Numbered from the stretch's first letter, positions 1 to 7,994 are shown. The stretch is DNA of 64,000 bases from Halobaculum roseum (GCF_019880245.1 NZ_CP082286.1:1506521-1570520), one strand, 5' to 3'. Translations and numbers: made by a program. Notes: generated from the sequence alone by a model not told the origin.

Positions 1-2
1 AC

Positions 3-383
3 GGCGTCCAGGTGTCGTTCATCCGCAAGTGGGCCCGCGTGCACGACCTTCCCGAATCGGTCCGCCGGCACGTCGCCCGCGGCCACATCGCGCCGACGGC
101 CGCGAAACACATCGCGCGCGTCGCCGGCGACGCGCGCTTCGACCTCGCGTGGGCGGTCCTCGACGGCGGCCTCACCGTCCGCGAGGTGCGGCGCGCGGCC
201 AGCGCGATCAACGACGGCACCGCCCCCGAGGCGGCGCTCCGGGCCGAAGGTGTCGCACCCGGAACCCTCAGCGTCGACCTGCCGCTCGACGTCTACCGCC
301 GGCTGCGTGACCGCGCGTCGCTGGAGAACCGCGAGCCCGGCGACGTGATCGCCGACTCGCTCGACGCCGCCCGGAAGGACTGA
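3..383 (+). CDS. haloarchaeal conserved protein, C-terminal part (DUF7119-like)
   Basis: The frame is open from the window edge and ends at TGA 381-383, so the 5' end is missing. A GTG at 12 could start translation, but the sequence before it (Gly-Val-Gln) reads like an internal part of the family. The visible 123 residues contain a helical stretch 'RHVARGHIAPTAAKHIARV' followed by a small alpha-helical domain and a basic tail. I recall this family from haloarchaea as DUF7119, but that name is unverified. The look is that of a ParB/HTH-like DNA-binding domain; the function is unknown. Confidence 0.65.
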   Translation, partial: GVQVSFIRKWARVHDLPESVRRHVARGHIAPTAAKHIARVAGDARFDLAWAVLDGGLTVREVRRAASAINDGTAPEAALRAEGVAPGTLSVDLPLDVYRRLRDRASLENREPGDVIADSLDAARKD

Positions 384-452
384 CCGGCCGAGGCCGGTCG
401 ATTCCGTCGCGGTCGCGTCGTCGTCTTCGCCGTCGCCGTCACCTACGACGGC

Positions 453-1721
453 TCAGTCGCCCGCGAGGAACCCCGCGGCGGCGTCACGGATCACCCCCCG
501 AGCCGTCTCCACCTCCGCCCAGCGGACCGTCTCGTCCGGGAAGTGCGCCCGCTCGACGCTCCCGGGCCCGAACACGACCGTCGGGACCCCCGCGGCGACG
601 TAGTGGCGGTTGTCCGCGCCGTACGTCGCGCCAACGGGTGCGGTGTCGGACAGCCCCGCGTCGGTCATCGCCGCCCGCAACGACCGGACCACGGGTTCGT
701 CGGCGTCGATCTCGGCCGGTTCGAACATGATCGAGAACCGGTCGAACTCGGGCGGGTGCTCGCGCAGCCAGTCGTCCTCCGCCACGATCCGTGCGAGCCG
801 TTCCTCGAACTCCGCCTCCACCTCGTCGACCGTCTCGCCGGGGGCGACGCCGATCCGCCACTCGGCGGTCAGCGTTCCCGGCACGGTCGAGGCCCACGAC
901 CCCGCCTCGACGCGGCCGCAGACGACGGGCCACGGCACGTCGTACTCCCCGTACAGCGGATGGGTGACGCGCTCGCACCGCTCGGCCTCCAGGTCGGTGA
1001 ACGCCCGCCTGATCTCCTCGAACAGGGGGAGCGTGTCGACGCCGTTCCACCGCGTCGCGGCGTGGGCGCTCCGGCCCGCGATCTCCAGACGCTTCATCAC
1101 GGTTCCCTCCGTCGCCGTGACGGCGCGGAGCTCGGTCGGCTCCGCGACGAGGGCGGCGTCGCGGTCGAAGGGGTACGGCGAGTCGAGCGCCGCCGCGGCC
1201 GCGCCGATGCCGCCCTCCTCCTCGCCGGCGACCGCCTCGACGACGACCCGGCCGTCGATGCTCAGATCGCCCGACTCGACCGCCTCCCGGAGGTCGAGCG
1301 CGGCGTGGACGCAGGCGGCGACGGCGGCCTTCATGTCGACGGCGCCCCGGCAGGTGAGCGTCTCCGCGCCGTCGTCGGCCTCGCCCCACACGGGATCGAA
1401 GGGGTCGCTCGTCCAGAGGTCGTCGTCCGCGGGTACCACGTCGAGGTGGCCGTTGAGGACGACCGTTCGGCCGGCGGCGGGGTCGCCGAACGGGAGGACG
1501 CCCGCGACGCTCGGACGCCCGGCCGCGTCGATGTCGGCCGGGTCATTCGGGAACGACGAGTGCTCGGCGAGTCGTTCGGGGTCGGCTTCCCACGTGTAGG
1601 TCTCGAAGCCGGCGTCGGCGAGGCGGTCGCGGAGCCACTGGGCGGCGGCCGCCTCGTCGCCGTCGGTGGTCTCGAACGAGCACAGCCGGGTCGCGAGGTC
1701 CCGCAGATCGGGGACGGTCAT
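453..1721 (-). CDS. M20 family zinc peptidase/deacylase (ArgE/DapE/ACY1 type)
   Basis: 422-residue cytoplasmic metallohydrolase that probably removes an acyl group or amino acid from a small peptide-like substrate. Metal ligands are visible: H92 and D94 in 'GHLDVVP', D129 in 'AVDMK', the general base and ligand pair in 'GEEEGG' (about 167-169), E194 in 'AEPTE' and H393 near the C-terminus. A dimerisation domain with 'GRSAHAA' lies between about 205 and 320. Full length for the family, ATG start at 1721. The substrate cannot be read from the sequence: ArgE, DapE and carboxypeptidase members look alike. It stands alone, with a tRNA gene divergent upstream. Confidence 0.9.
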   Translation of the reverse strand: MTVPDLRDLATRLCSFETTDGDEAAAAQWLRDRLADAGFETYTWEADPERLAEHSSFPNDPADIDAAGRPSVAGVLPFGDPAAGRTVVLNGHLDVVPADDDLWTSDPFDPVWGEADDGAETLTCRGAVDMKAAVAACVHAALDLREAVESGDLSIDGRVVVEAVAGEEEGGIGAAAAALDSPYPFDRDAALVAEPTELRAVTATEGTVMKRLEIAGRSAHAATRWNGVDTLPLFEEIRRAFTDLEAERCERVTHPLYGEYDVPWPVVCGRVEAGSWASTVPGTLTAEWRIGVAPGETVDEVEAEFEERLARIVAEDDWLREHPPEFDRFSIMFEPAEIDADEPVVRSLRAAMTDAGLSDTAPVGATYGADNRHYVAAGVPTVVFGPGSVERAHFPDETVRWAEVETARGVIRDAAAGFLAGD

Positions 1722-1822
1722 GGGTGTCGGTCGGCGGCCGTCGATAAGGTCGTGTGGGTGGCGGCCGGGCCGTCGCCGTCGTTCGTAAACGCTTATGCGC
1801 GCACGACGGTATGGTCGGGTGA

Positions 1823-1930
1823 GGGCTGGTAGCTCAGTTAGGGAGAGCGTCCGGCTTTTAACCCGTTCGGACGGCGCGTGCGTGCGGGGAAGTCACCGGA
1901 CGGTCGGGGGTTCGAATCCCTCCCAGCCCG
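1823..1930 (+). tRNA. tRNA-Lys(UUU) containing a 34-nt intron
   Basis: The acceptor stem pairs GGGCTGG (1823-1829) with CCAGCCC (1923-1929), and G1930 is the discriminator. The D arm is 1832-1848. The anticodon stem pairs TCCGG (1850-1854) with CCGGA (1896-1900). The T arm contains GGTTCGAATCC. Loop residues before the intron are C1855, T1856, anticodon TTT 1857-1859 and A1860; the loop closes at A1895. An intron at 1861-1894 sits between positions 37 and 38. No CCA is encoded. A TATA-like GCTTATG lies about 28 nt upstream (near 1790). Lys(UUU) reads AAA and AAG codons. Confidence 0.93.
1861..1894 (+). other. tRNA-Lys intron with bulge-helix-bulge splice motif
   Basis: The canonical archaeal splicing motif can be drawn by hand. 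The central 4-bp helix is CTTT (1855-1858) with GAAG (1889-1892). The 5' bulge is TAA (1859-1861), cut after A1860. The 3' bulge is TCA (1893-1895), cut after C1894. The intron helix is CCCG (1862-1865) with CGGG (1885-1888). The tRNA splicing endonuclease EndA is known to cut such bulges after the second nucleotide, which would leave a normal 7-nt anticodon loop. Confidence 0.9.
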
Positions 1931-2040
1931 CTATTCCTGCGAGCGTCAGCGAGCAGTGAATAGCGCCGGCTGGAGGGATTCGAAGTAGACGGCGGCGAGC
2001 GGAGCGAGCCGACGGCGTGGTTCGAATCCCTCCCAGCCCG
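1930..2040 (+). repeat. tRNA-Lys 3'-end duplicates, direct and inverted, with a hairpin
   Basis: The last 22 bases of the tRNA (1909-1930) recur exactly at 2019-2040. An inverted near-copy with one C missing lies at 1968-1984, so 1968-1984 can pair with 2021-2037 as a hairpin of about 17 bp. A second palindrome spans 1930-1964, with arms GCTATTC and GAATAGC and an inner CTGC/GCAG. Repeated tRNA 3' ends are the usual footprint of tyrosine-recombinase integration, but only about 90 bp lies between the copies and no integrase is present. It may be a relic att site or a local repeat family. Confidence 0.75.
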
Positions 2041-2096
2041 TTTCTGTGTGCCGCACGCGACGAGCGAAGCGAGGAGCCGCGGTGACGCTCGGGGTC

Positions 2097-2555
2097 CTAT
2101 CCCTCGCCGTGGTACGTGCCGTCGTAGTGGCCCTCGTGGTCGGCGGCCGCGAGAACGAACTGCGCCACGCGGGCGCCGGGTTCGATCTCGATCCGGTGGC
2201 CCACCTGAAGCAGCCCCTCGCCGCGGCCCTCGTAGCCGGCGTCCCACACCGCGGTGTTCAGCATACAGGAGTTGCGCAGCAGCGTCGACCGCGGGTAGAC
2301 GAAGCCGACGTGGTCGTCGGGGATCCGCAGGCGCTCGCCGTACTGCAGCACGTACGCGCCGGGGTCGAGGCGGTACAGGCCGTCCTCCGGCTCGATCTCG
2401 GCCCGGTCACCGACGCGCTTCCCGTCGCGGGTGATCCGGCCCGCTTCGGCCTGTTCGTACAGGGCGTCGACGGTCAGATCGACGCCGTTCGGCTGGATCT
2501 GGTCGTCGTCGACGGGATCGATGTGGTTCGCGACGGCGGCACCCGATTCGAACAT
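2097..2555 (-). CDS. dut: dUTPase/dCTP deaminase superfamily protein, probably dUTP nucleotidohydrolase
   Basis: 152 residues from the ATG at 2555, which gives the family-like N-terminus 'MFESGAAVANHI'; a longer frame reaches 2600. The trimeric dUTPase fold signatures are present: 'QIQPNGVDLTV' (about 19-29), 'PRSTLLR' (88-94) and 'DAGYEGRG' (105-112), where D105 would activate the water. dCTP deaminases have a catalytic Glu shortly after this last motif; here that place reads 'GLLQV', with Gln at 117. I therefore favour dUTP hydrolysis to dUMP and pyrophosphate, keeping uracil out of DNA, over deamination. It is divergent from aconitase and shares an intergenic region of about 230 bp with it. 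Confidence 0.8.
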   Translation of the reverse strand: MFESGAAVANHIDPVDDDQIQPNGVDLTVDALYEQAEAGRITRDGKRVGDRAEIEPEDGLYRLDPGAYVLQYGERLRIPDDHVGFVYPRSTLLRNSCMLNTAVWDAGYEGRGEGLLQVGHRIEIEPGARVAQFVLAAADHEGHYDGTYHGEG

Positions 2556-2751
2556 ACCCGAGGGAGAGACAGGCCGACCGAAAAGCCCGCCGGTCGACAA
2601 GCGACCCCGACCACGCGGATGCGACCGTTCAGGAACGCCGGCGACGAGGGATCATTCGACCAGAATGGGAGGCAATACTCGCGTCGACTGTGCAAAAATT
2701 ACCGGACGGAGCGGCGGTCTATCACGAACGTCGGGGTGGAAACTCGCCGGA

Positions 2752-2758
2752 TTTATAT
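2752..2758 (+). promoter_or_regulatory. TATA box of the aconitase gene
   Basis: TTTATAT is centred about 30 nt before the ATG at 2785, inside an otherwise GC-rich stretch. The spacing predicts a transcript that begins at or next to the start codon, the common leaderless arrangement in haloarchaea. Confidence 0.75.
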
Positions 2759-2784
2759 CCGCCGAGCGAGGATACGCGGACGAT

Positions 2785-4770
2785 ATGGGACAGACGATTA
2801 CGGAGCAGATTCTCGACGATCACCTCGTCGAGGGAGAGCTGACACCCGGCGAGGAGATCGGGATCGAGATCGACCAGGTCCTCACGCAGGACACCACGGG
2901 GACGATGGTGTGGCTGCAGTTCGAGGCGCTGGACCTCGACGAGGTTCAGACGGAACTGGCCGCGCAGTACTGCGACCACCAGACGTACCAGTTCGACTTC
3001 AAGAACACCGACGACCACCGCTTCCTCCGCTCTGCGGCGGGCACCTTCGGCGCGTACTTCTCCCGCCCCGGTAACGGCATCTGCCACCAGGTCCACAAGG
3101 AGAACTTCGCCGCGCCCGGCAAGACGCTGCTGGGCTCGGACTCGCACACGCCGACCCCCGGCGGCCTCGGCCAGCTGGCGATCGGCGCGGGCGGCCTCGA
3201 CATCGCGGTCGCGATGGGCGGCGGGCCCTACTACGTCGAGATGCCGGAGGTCGTGAACGTCCAGCTGACCGGCGAACTCCCCGACTGGGCCACCGCGAAG
3301 GACGTCGCGCTCCACCTGCTGGGCGAGCTGACCGTCAAGGGCGGCGTCGGCAAGGTGCTGGAGTACACCGGCCCGGGCGTCGAGGAGCTCACCATCCCCG
3401 AGCGGACGACCATCACGAACCTCGGCACCGAGCTGGGCGCCACGTCCTCGATCTTCGGCACCGACGAGAAGACGAAGGACTGGCTGGCGCGCCAGGACCG
3501 CGAGGAGGAGTACGTCGACCTCTCGCCCGACGAGGACGCCGAGTACGCCGAGACCATCGAGGTCGACCTCTCGTCGCTGGAGCCGCTCATCGCCAAGCCG
3601 TCGATGCCCGACAACGTCGTGCCCGTCCGCGAGGTCGCGGGCGAGGACGTCGAGCAGGTCATCATCGGCTCCTGTACGAACGGCGCCTACGAGGACATCC
3701 TCCCCGGCGCGAAGATGCTGGAGGGCCGCGAGGTCGCCAAGAAGACCGAGATGATCGTCGCGCCCGGCTCGAAGCAGGCCTCCGAGATGCTCGCCCGCGA
3801 GGGCTGGACGGCCGAGATGATGGCCGCCGGCGTCAACTTCTCCGAGGCGACCTGTGGCGCCTGTATCGGCATCGGCCACGTGCCCGCCTCCGACTCCGTG
3901 TCGCTGCGCACCTTCAACCGCAACTTCGAGGGCCGCTCGGGCATCGAGGACGACTCGGTGTACCTGTGCTCGCCCGAGGTCGCGACCGCCGCGGCCATCA
4001 CCGGCGAGATCGTCGACCCGCGTGACCTCGCCGACGAGCTCGGCGACCTCGAGGCGCCCGGCCTCGAGATGGGCACGAAGTACGGCCCCGGCATGGGCGA
4101 GTCCGACCCGGACATCATCAGCCCCGACGAGGCCGTCGACGACGACCTCATCAAGGGCCCGAACATCGGCGACGTGCCCCTGAAGGACGAGCTCGCCTCC
4201 GACATCGAGGGCGAGGCGCTCCTGAAGATGGAGGACAACATCACGACCGACCACATCATCCCGGCGACGGCGGACATCCTCAAGTTCCGCTCGAACATCG
4301 AGAAGCTCTCGGAGTTCACGCTCTCGCGTGTGGACGACACGTTCGCCCAGCGCGCGCTGGACGCCGACGGCGGCTTCCTCGTGGCCGGCGAGAACTACGG
4401 CCAGGGCTCCTCGCGTGAGCACGCGGCCCTGTGCCCGATGTTCCTCGGCGTGGAGGGCGTGCTCGCACAGAGCTTCGCCCGCATCCACAAGGCGAACCTG
4501 TTCAACTTCGGTCTCGTGCCCCTCACGATCGACGAGGAGACGTACGAGAACATCGACCAGGGCGACGACGTCGAGATCGTCGACGACGTGGGCGAGGGCG
4601 TCCGCAACGGCGCCACCGAGTTCACGGTCCGCGTGAACGACGACTGGGAGGCCACGGCGCACCTCGACGCCTCCGAGCGCGAGCGCAAGATCCTCGCGGC
4701 CGGCGGGAAGCTCTCGTGGACGAAGCAGCAGCACGAGTCCGGCAGCGGCGCGGCGCCCGCCGACGACTGA
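2785..4770 (+). CDS. acnA: aconitate hydratase (aconitase)
   Basis: 661-residue TCA-cycle enzyme that isomerises citrate and isocitrate through cis-aconitate on a [4Fe-4S] cluster. Cluster cysteines sit in 'GSCTNG' and 'TCGACIG'. Substrate-site signatures include 'GSDSHTPTPGG' and, in the swivel domain, 'GENYGQGSSREHA'. The ATG at 2785 is chosen because a TATA box lies 27-33 nt upstream and the family N-terminus 'MGQTITEQILDDHL' begins there; the open frame runs further upstream without merit. The length suits the short archaeal/mitochondrial-like aconitases. Monocistronic, followed by a tandem repeat. Confidence 0.95.
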   Translation: MGQTITEQILDDHLVEGELTPGEEIGIEIDQVLTQDTTGTMVWLQFEALDLDEVQTELAAQYCDHQTYQFDFKNTDDHRFLRSAAGTFGAYFSRPGNGICHQVHKENFAAPGKTLLGSDSHTPTPGGLGQLAIGAGGLDIAVAMGGGPYYVEMPEVVNVQLTGELPDWATAKDVALHLLGELTVKGGVGKVLEYTGPGVEELTIPERTTITNLGTELGATSSIFGTDEKTKDWLARQDREEEYVDLSPDEDAEYAETIEVDLSSLEPLIAKPSMPDNVVPVREVAGEDVEQVIIGSCTNGAYEDILPGAKMLEGREVAKKTEMIVAPGSKQASEMLAREGWTAEMMAAGVNFSEATCGACIGIGHVPASDSVSLRTFNRNFEGRSGIEDDSVYLCSPEVATAAAITGEIVDPRDLADELGDLEAPGLEMGTKYGPGMGESDPDIISPDEAVDDDLIKGPNIGDVPLKDELASDIEGEALLKMEDNITTDHIIPATADILKFRSNIEKLSEFTLSRVDDTFAQRALDADGGFLVAGENYGQGSSREHAALCPMFLGVEGVLAQSFARIHKANLFNFGLVPLTIDEETYENIDQGDDVEIVDDVGEGVRNGATEFTVRVNDDWEATAHLDASERERKILAAGGKLSWTKQQHESGSGAAPADD

Positions 4771-4771
4771 A

Positions 4772-4958
4772 GCGAGGTCGAGCGGAGCGAGGCCTCGTAG
4801 AACGGCGGTGAGGTCCGAACGGCCGAACCGCCAACGAACAGGGCGAGGTCGAGCGGAGCGAGACCTCGTAGAACGGCGGTGAGGTCCGAACGGCCGAACC
4901 GCCAACGAACAGGGCGAGGTCGAGCGGAGCGAGACCTCGTAGAACGGCGGTGAGGTCC
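4772..4958. repeat. 71-bp tandem direct repeat, about 2.6 copies
   Basis: Units start at 4772, 4843 and 4914; the third breaks off near 4958. Each unit opens with a palindrome whose arms GAGGTC and GACCTC (GGCCTC in the first unit) flank GAGCGGAGCGA, followed by a GAACGGC segment. The array fills the space between the convergent aconitase and membrane-protein genes, so the hairpins could act as terminators for both. A related single unit lies at 40611-40648. No variable spacers are present, so this is not a CRISPR. Confidence 0.9.
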
Positions 4959-5039
4959 CGTGCCGCTCCGCCCACGAAACCGACCGTTCGTTCGGCCAAC
5001 GCGACCGACGACGCCGAGAACCGTCGCGCTCTCGGCCGC

Positions 5040-5900
5040 TCACAGCGAGACGTCGGCCGATTCGACCGGCCGTGCGGCCCGCCTCGACGCCTCGTTCCGA
5101 ACCGCCCGCTCGTAGGAGCCGACGAGCGCGAGCGACCACACCACCGACAGCGCCGCCCACAGCGGACTCAATCCTGACATCGTGGGGTTGAACACGGAAC
5201 TGACGGCGAGCATCGTGGCGAGCAGGGCGGCGGCGTACACCGACGGGCGACCGCGCGTCCCGAACGCGCCGAGCACCGCGAGCGCGACGAGGCTCAGCCC
5301 GTAGTAGCTCATCGTCGCGTAGTGGCCGAGCGCCCGGTGTTCGTCGGTCAGGACGGCCCGGAGCGTCAGTTGTCCGGAGACGTACAGGAGCACGGGAACG
5401 ACGGCGAGGAGTGCGATCCCGAGCACGACGGGCTTGGCGGCGTCGCCGTCGAGTCCGCCCAGCGGGATCAGTTCGGCGCGCGCCGGGTGGAGCGCGGCCG
5501 CGAGGTACACCGGCGCGAAGAACAGGAGCACCGAGGGGTCGAACGCGCCCTCGATCGCCGCGAGCGCGAGCGCGAGCCCGAAGTCGATGCTCGTGAGCAG
5601 GAGCGCGATCCGCATGGCGGCGACGCGCTTGGCGGGCCGGTACAACTGCACCAGCATCGCGGCACCCCAGATCCACACCCACGTCGCCAAGGCGATGTCG
5701 TGGACGAAGTGGATCGTGTCCGCGAGCACCGGGTCGACCCACGCGAGGAACACCCCGCGCAGGACGAAGTCGAACGCGAGCAGCCAGAGGAACACGAACG
5801 CGAGCACCGAGAGGGAGAACACGGCGGTGCGAGCGAGGGCGAACACGCTCCGCTCGCGGAGCGACTGTACCGTCGATGCGGCCGCCGACTGTGTTGCCAT
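5040..5900 (-). CDS. multi-spanning membrane protein, unknown function
   Basis: 286 residues with about seven or eight hydrophobic segments (roughly 25-50, 65-90, 95-115, 120-140, 155-180, 195-215, 220-240, 245-265). There is a short polar N-terminus and a charged C-terminus, so it is an integral membrane protein. I recognise no catalytic motif or family. The start ATG at 5900 has a TATA-like element (CTATATC on the plus strand, about 5922-5928) some 24-28 nt upstream, pointing to a leaderless transcript. It converges on aconitase through the 71-bp repeats. Confidence 0.7.
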   Translation of the reverse strand: MATQSAAASTVQSLRERSVFALARTAVFSLSVLAFVFLWLLAFDFVLRGVFLAWVDPVLADTIHFVHDIALATWVWIWGAAMLVQLYRPAKRVAAMRIALLLTSIDFGLALALAAIEGAFDPSVLLFFAPVYLAAALHPARAELIPLGGLDGDAAKPVVLGIALLAVVPVLLYVSGQLTLRAVLTDEHRALGHYATMSYYGLSLVALAVLGAFGTRGRPSVYAAALLATMLAVSSVFNPTMSGLSPLWAALSVVWSLALVGSYERAVRNEASRRAARPVESADVSL

Positions 5901-6025
5901 TGCGGGAGAACGGACGCGACGTGTCTATATCATGATGCGTACTGGAATCCGTTCACGGAGTGAAACGGTCGTACCTCGGACAGGTGTTCGGTTCCTCCGG
6001 GGTATTCGCCGTCGGCGCGACCCGA

Positions 6026-6832
6026 TCAGTGTGGCTCCGCGATGCCCTGCACCCACACGATGCCGATGTGGATGGCGACGAGCGTCGTCACCACGAACGG
6101 GAGCAGGAACACGTGGACGATGTACATCCGCTGGAGGGTGGCCTGACTGGGCGAGAAGCCCCCGAACAGGAGTTGCGTGACCCACTCGCCGACGAGCGGG
6201 ATGGAGAGGAACAACTCGACGCCGATCTGACCGGCCCAGAACGCCAGTTGGTCCCACGGGAGCAGGTAGCCCGTGTAGCCGAACAGCATCGTCAACGAGA
6301 TGAGTACGACGCCGAGCAGCCAATTGAGTTCGCGCGGTTCCTTGTAGGCGCCGGTGAAGTAGACGCGCAGCATGTGCAGGAACACCGCGGCGGTCATCAC
6401 CTGCGCGGACCACCGGTGGATGGAGCGCAACATGAAGCCGAACTGGAGGTCCTGCATGACGAACGCGATCTGCTCGTACGCGATCGACGCCTCGCCGGGG
6501 GCGGCCGATCCGACCGCCGGCACGTAGTAGAATCCGAGTAACGCGCCCGAGACGGCCGCGACGACGTACGAGAGGAGGCTGAAGAAGCCCAGCGAGTACA
6601 GCGGATACCAGTACCAGAACTTGTTGTCGAGATCGTACTGCTCCGTGTGGGACTTGGGGAACTGGAGGTTCGACCGGTAGTACAGCGACTCCAGCAGTTC
6701 GAGGTAGTCGACGACGCGGAGCCGCCGGTCCACCCATATCAGGATCCGCAGGTAGCCGGACTCGAGCGGCGTGAGGTCCTGTCCCGCGAGCCAGCCCTCG
6801 TGGTCGTGATCGCCCTTCCGTTCGAGGCTCAT
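6026..6832 (-). CDS. cytochrome b, N-terminal (b6-type) subunit
   Basis: 268-residue membrane diheme cytochrome b of the bc1/b6f superfamily, which moves electrons between quinol and a Rieske partner. Heme ligands pair as H139/H153 (14 apart) and H240/H255 (15 apart); the 15-residue spacing in the second helix is the b6 pattern. 'GYLLPWDQ' matches the b6 loop. The C-terminal PetD-like half is absent, and no Rieske or halocyanin gene is nearby. The start is the ATG at 6832. A regulator gene is divergent upstream, with about 280 bp between. Partners must be encoded elsewhere; haloarchaeal NarC-like proteins are an alternative assignment. Confidence 0.88.
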   Translation of the reverse strand: MSLERKGDHDHEGWLAGQDLTPLESGYLRILIWVDRRLRVVDYLELLESLYYRSNLQFPKSHTEQYDLDNKFWYWYPLYSLGFFSLLSYVVAAVSGALLGFYYVPAVGSAAPGEASIAYEQIAFVMQDLQFGFMLRSIHRWSAQVMTAAVFLHMLRVYFTGAYKEPRELNWLLGVVLISLTMLFGYTGYLLPWDQLAFWAGQIGVELFLSIPLVGEWVTQLLFGGFSPSQATLQRMYIVHVFLLPFVVTTLVAIHIGIVWVQGIAEPH

Positions 6833-7035
6833 GGCCGATACCGTGCCGGATCGGTCCCGGTGTCCGAGTGCATCGTATCCCTCGTGATCTCCGGGGTCCG
6901 AACGGCCATAATGATTCTCAGTGACATGTTTTCAGTCGGGGACGGGATTTCACTCCCTGAAAGGCGGCTCCGTCGCTCGAACCGCCCGCTGTTCCCCGGA
7001 AGAACGGCCGTATCGGACGTTCACGGAGACGTAAC

Positions 7036-7103
7036 TATATGCTGTCTCGCGTGAAACACTCACGACTGTATCGGGCCTAGTCGACCGGTCCCTCGGCGAG
7101 GGA
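7036..7103 (+). promoter_or_regulatory. TATA-like box and palindrome before the regulator gene
   Basis: A TATA-like CTATATG at 7036-7042 would place transcription start near 7066. A 15-nt palindrome at 7089-7103 has 7-base arms TCCCTCG and CGAGGGA around one G, and lies between the predicted start site and the coding region. It could be an autoregulatory operator. I see no second copy in front of the cytochrome b gene. Confidence 0.4.
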
Positions 7104-7109
7104 TCGGCC

Positions 7110-7994
7110 GTGGACGGTCCGGGGAGGCGCGACGTGACACCCGCCACACCGCTCGACGACGTGGAGTTCCTCGCCAGATCCAGCCACCGCGTCGAGGTGC
7201 TGCGGACGCTCGCGTCGGGCGCGCGGAGCCGGGCCGACCTCCACGACACGACCGGCATCTCCCAGCCGACGCTGGGGCGCATCCTCGGGGCTTTCGAGGA
7301 CCGCAACTGGGTGGAGCGTCCGAACGGGGAGTACGCGCTCACGCCGTGCGGCGAGTTGATCCGCGCGGAGTTCGACGGACTGCTCGACACGGTCGACACC
7401 GTGCAGCGACTCGGCGACGTGGTCGAGTCGTTGCCGTTCGCGGACCTGGACATCGACGTCGGGGAGTTCGGGGACGCGACCGTGACGAGGCCGGAGAACG
7501 GGAACGCGTTCCTGCACCTCCGCCGGATCGAGGAACTGTACTACGGGGCCGACCGCGCCCGGATCCTGAGTCCGACGGTCGCGCCAGGGTCGATCGAGGA
7601 GCACCGGAGCCGGATGGCGGAGTTCCTCCACAGCGACAGACACAACGAGGCCATCGTCTCCCCGGAGGCGATGAGTCAGGAACTGACGAACGGGAGCCTG
7701 AGTTGGGAGCCGACGGGCGGGCCGTCCGAGGGTCCGCCGCCGGACGAGGAGACCGCCGAGTTGATCCGCGAGGCGCTCGAGACGGGGCGCGTGGGTTCGT
7801 ACCTGTACGAGGGGGAGATCCCGTTCATGCTGGGGGTGGCCGACGACGTGACCATGATCGCCCCGACGGACGAGCGGGGCGTCCCGACGGCGGTCGTCGA
7901 GACGACCAACGCAACGGCCCGCTCGTGGGCGGAAGACCTGCTCGACGACTACCGGGACCGATCGGTGAAGCTGACGGCCGAGACGTTCCTGTAG
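7110..7994 (+). CDS. winged helix transcriptional regulator, FilR1-like
   Basis: 294 residues from GTG 7110; a second GTG at 7134 would give 286 and an equally good N-terminus. Residues about 15-75 form a winged helix-turn-helix ('LHDTTGISQPTLGRIL' as the recognition region). The rest resembles the FilR1 middle/sensor domain of archaeal regulators, a ligand- or signal-sensing fold without visible catalytic residues. It is divergent from the solitary cytochrome b and may control it; that link is inference from position alone. A palindrome just upstream suggests self-control. Confidence 0.75.
   Translation: MDGPGRRDVTPATPLDDVEFLARSSHRVEVLRTLASGARSRADLHDTTGISQPTLGRILGAFEDRNWVERPNGEYALTPCGELIRAEFDGLLDTVDTVQRLGDVVESLPFADLDIDVGEFGDATVTRPENGNAFLHLRRIEELYYGADRARILSPTVAPGSIEEHRSRMAEFLHSDRHNEAIVSPEAMSQELTNGSLSWEPTGGPSEGPPPDEETAELIREALETGRVGSYLYEGEIPFMLGVADDVTMIAPTDERGVPTAVVETTNATARSWAEDLLDDYRDRSVKLTAETFL

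Noticed and set aside
2019-2040. Second tRNA-Lys gene
   Set aside because: Only the T-arm and acceptor 3' half are present; no D arm, anticodon arm or 5' acceptor strand precede it.
4772-4958. Tandem repeat as a CRISPR array
   Set aside because: The units are contiguous with no variable spacers, and no cas genes are in the window.
2722-5742. Minus-strand open frame of about 1000 codons across aconitase
   Set aside because: It is antisense to a clear aconitase. Long antisense frames are expected in GC-rich halophile DNA, and its product is Arg/Gly/Leu-rich with no domain.
6929-6962. TTTTCAG...CTGAAA inverted repeat upstream of cytochrome b
   Set aside because: Only six bases pair cleanly over a 21-nt spacer, which is within chance for an intergenic region.
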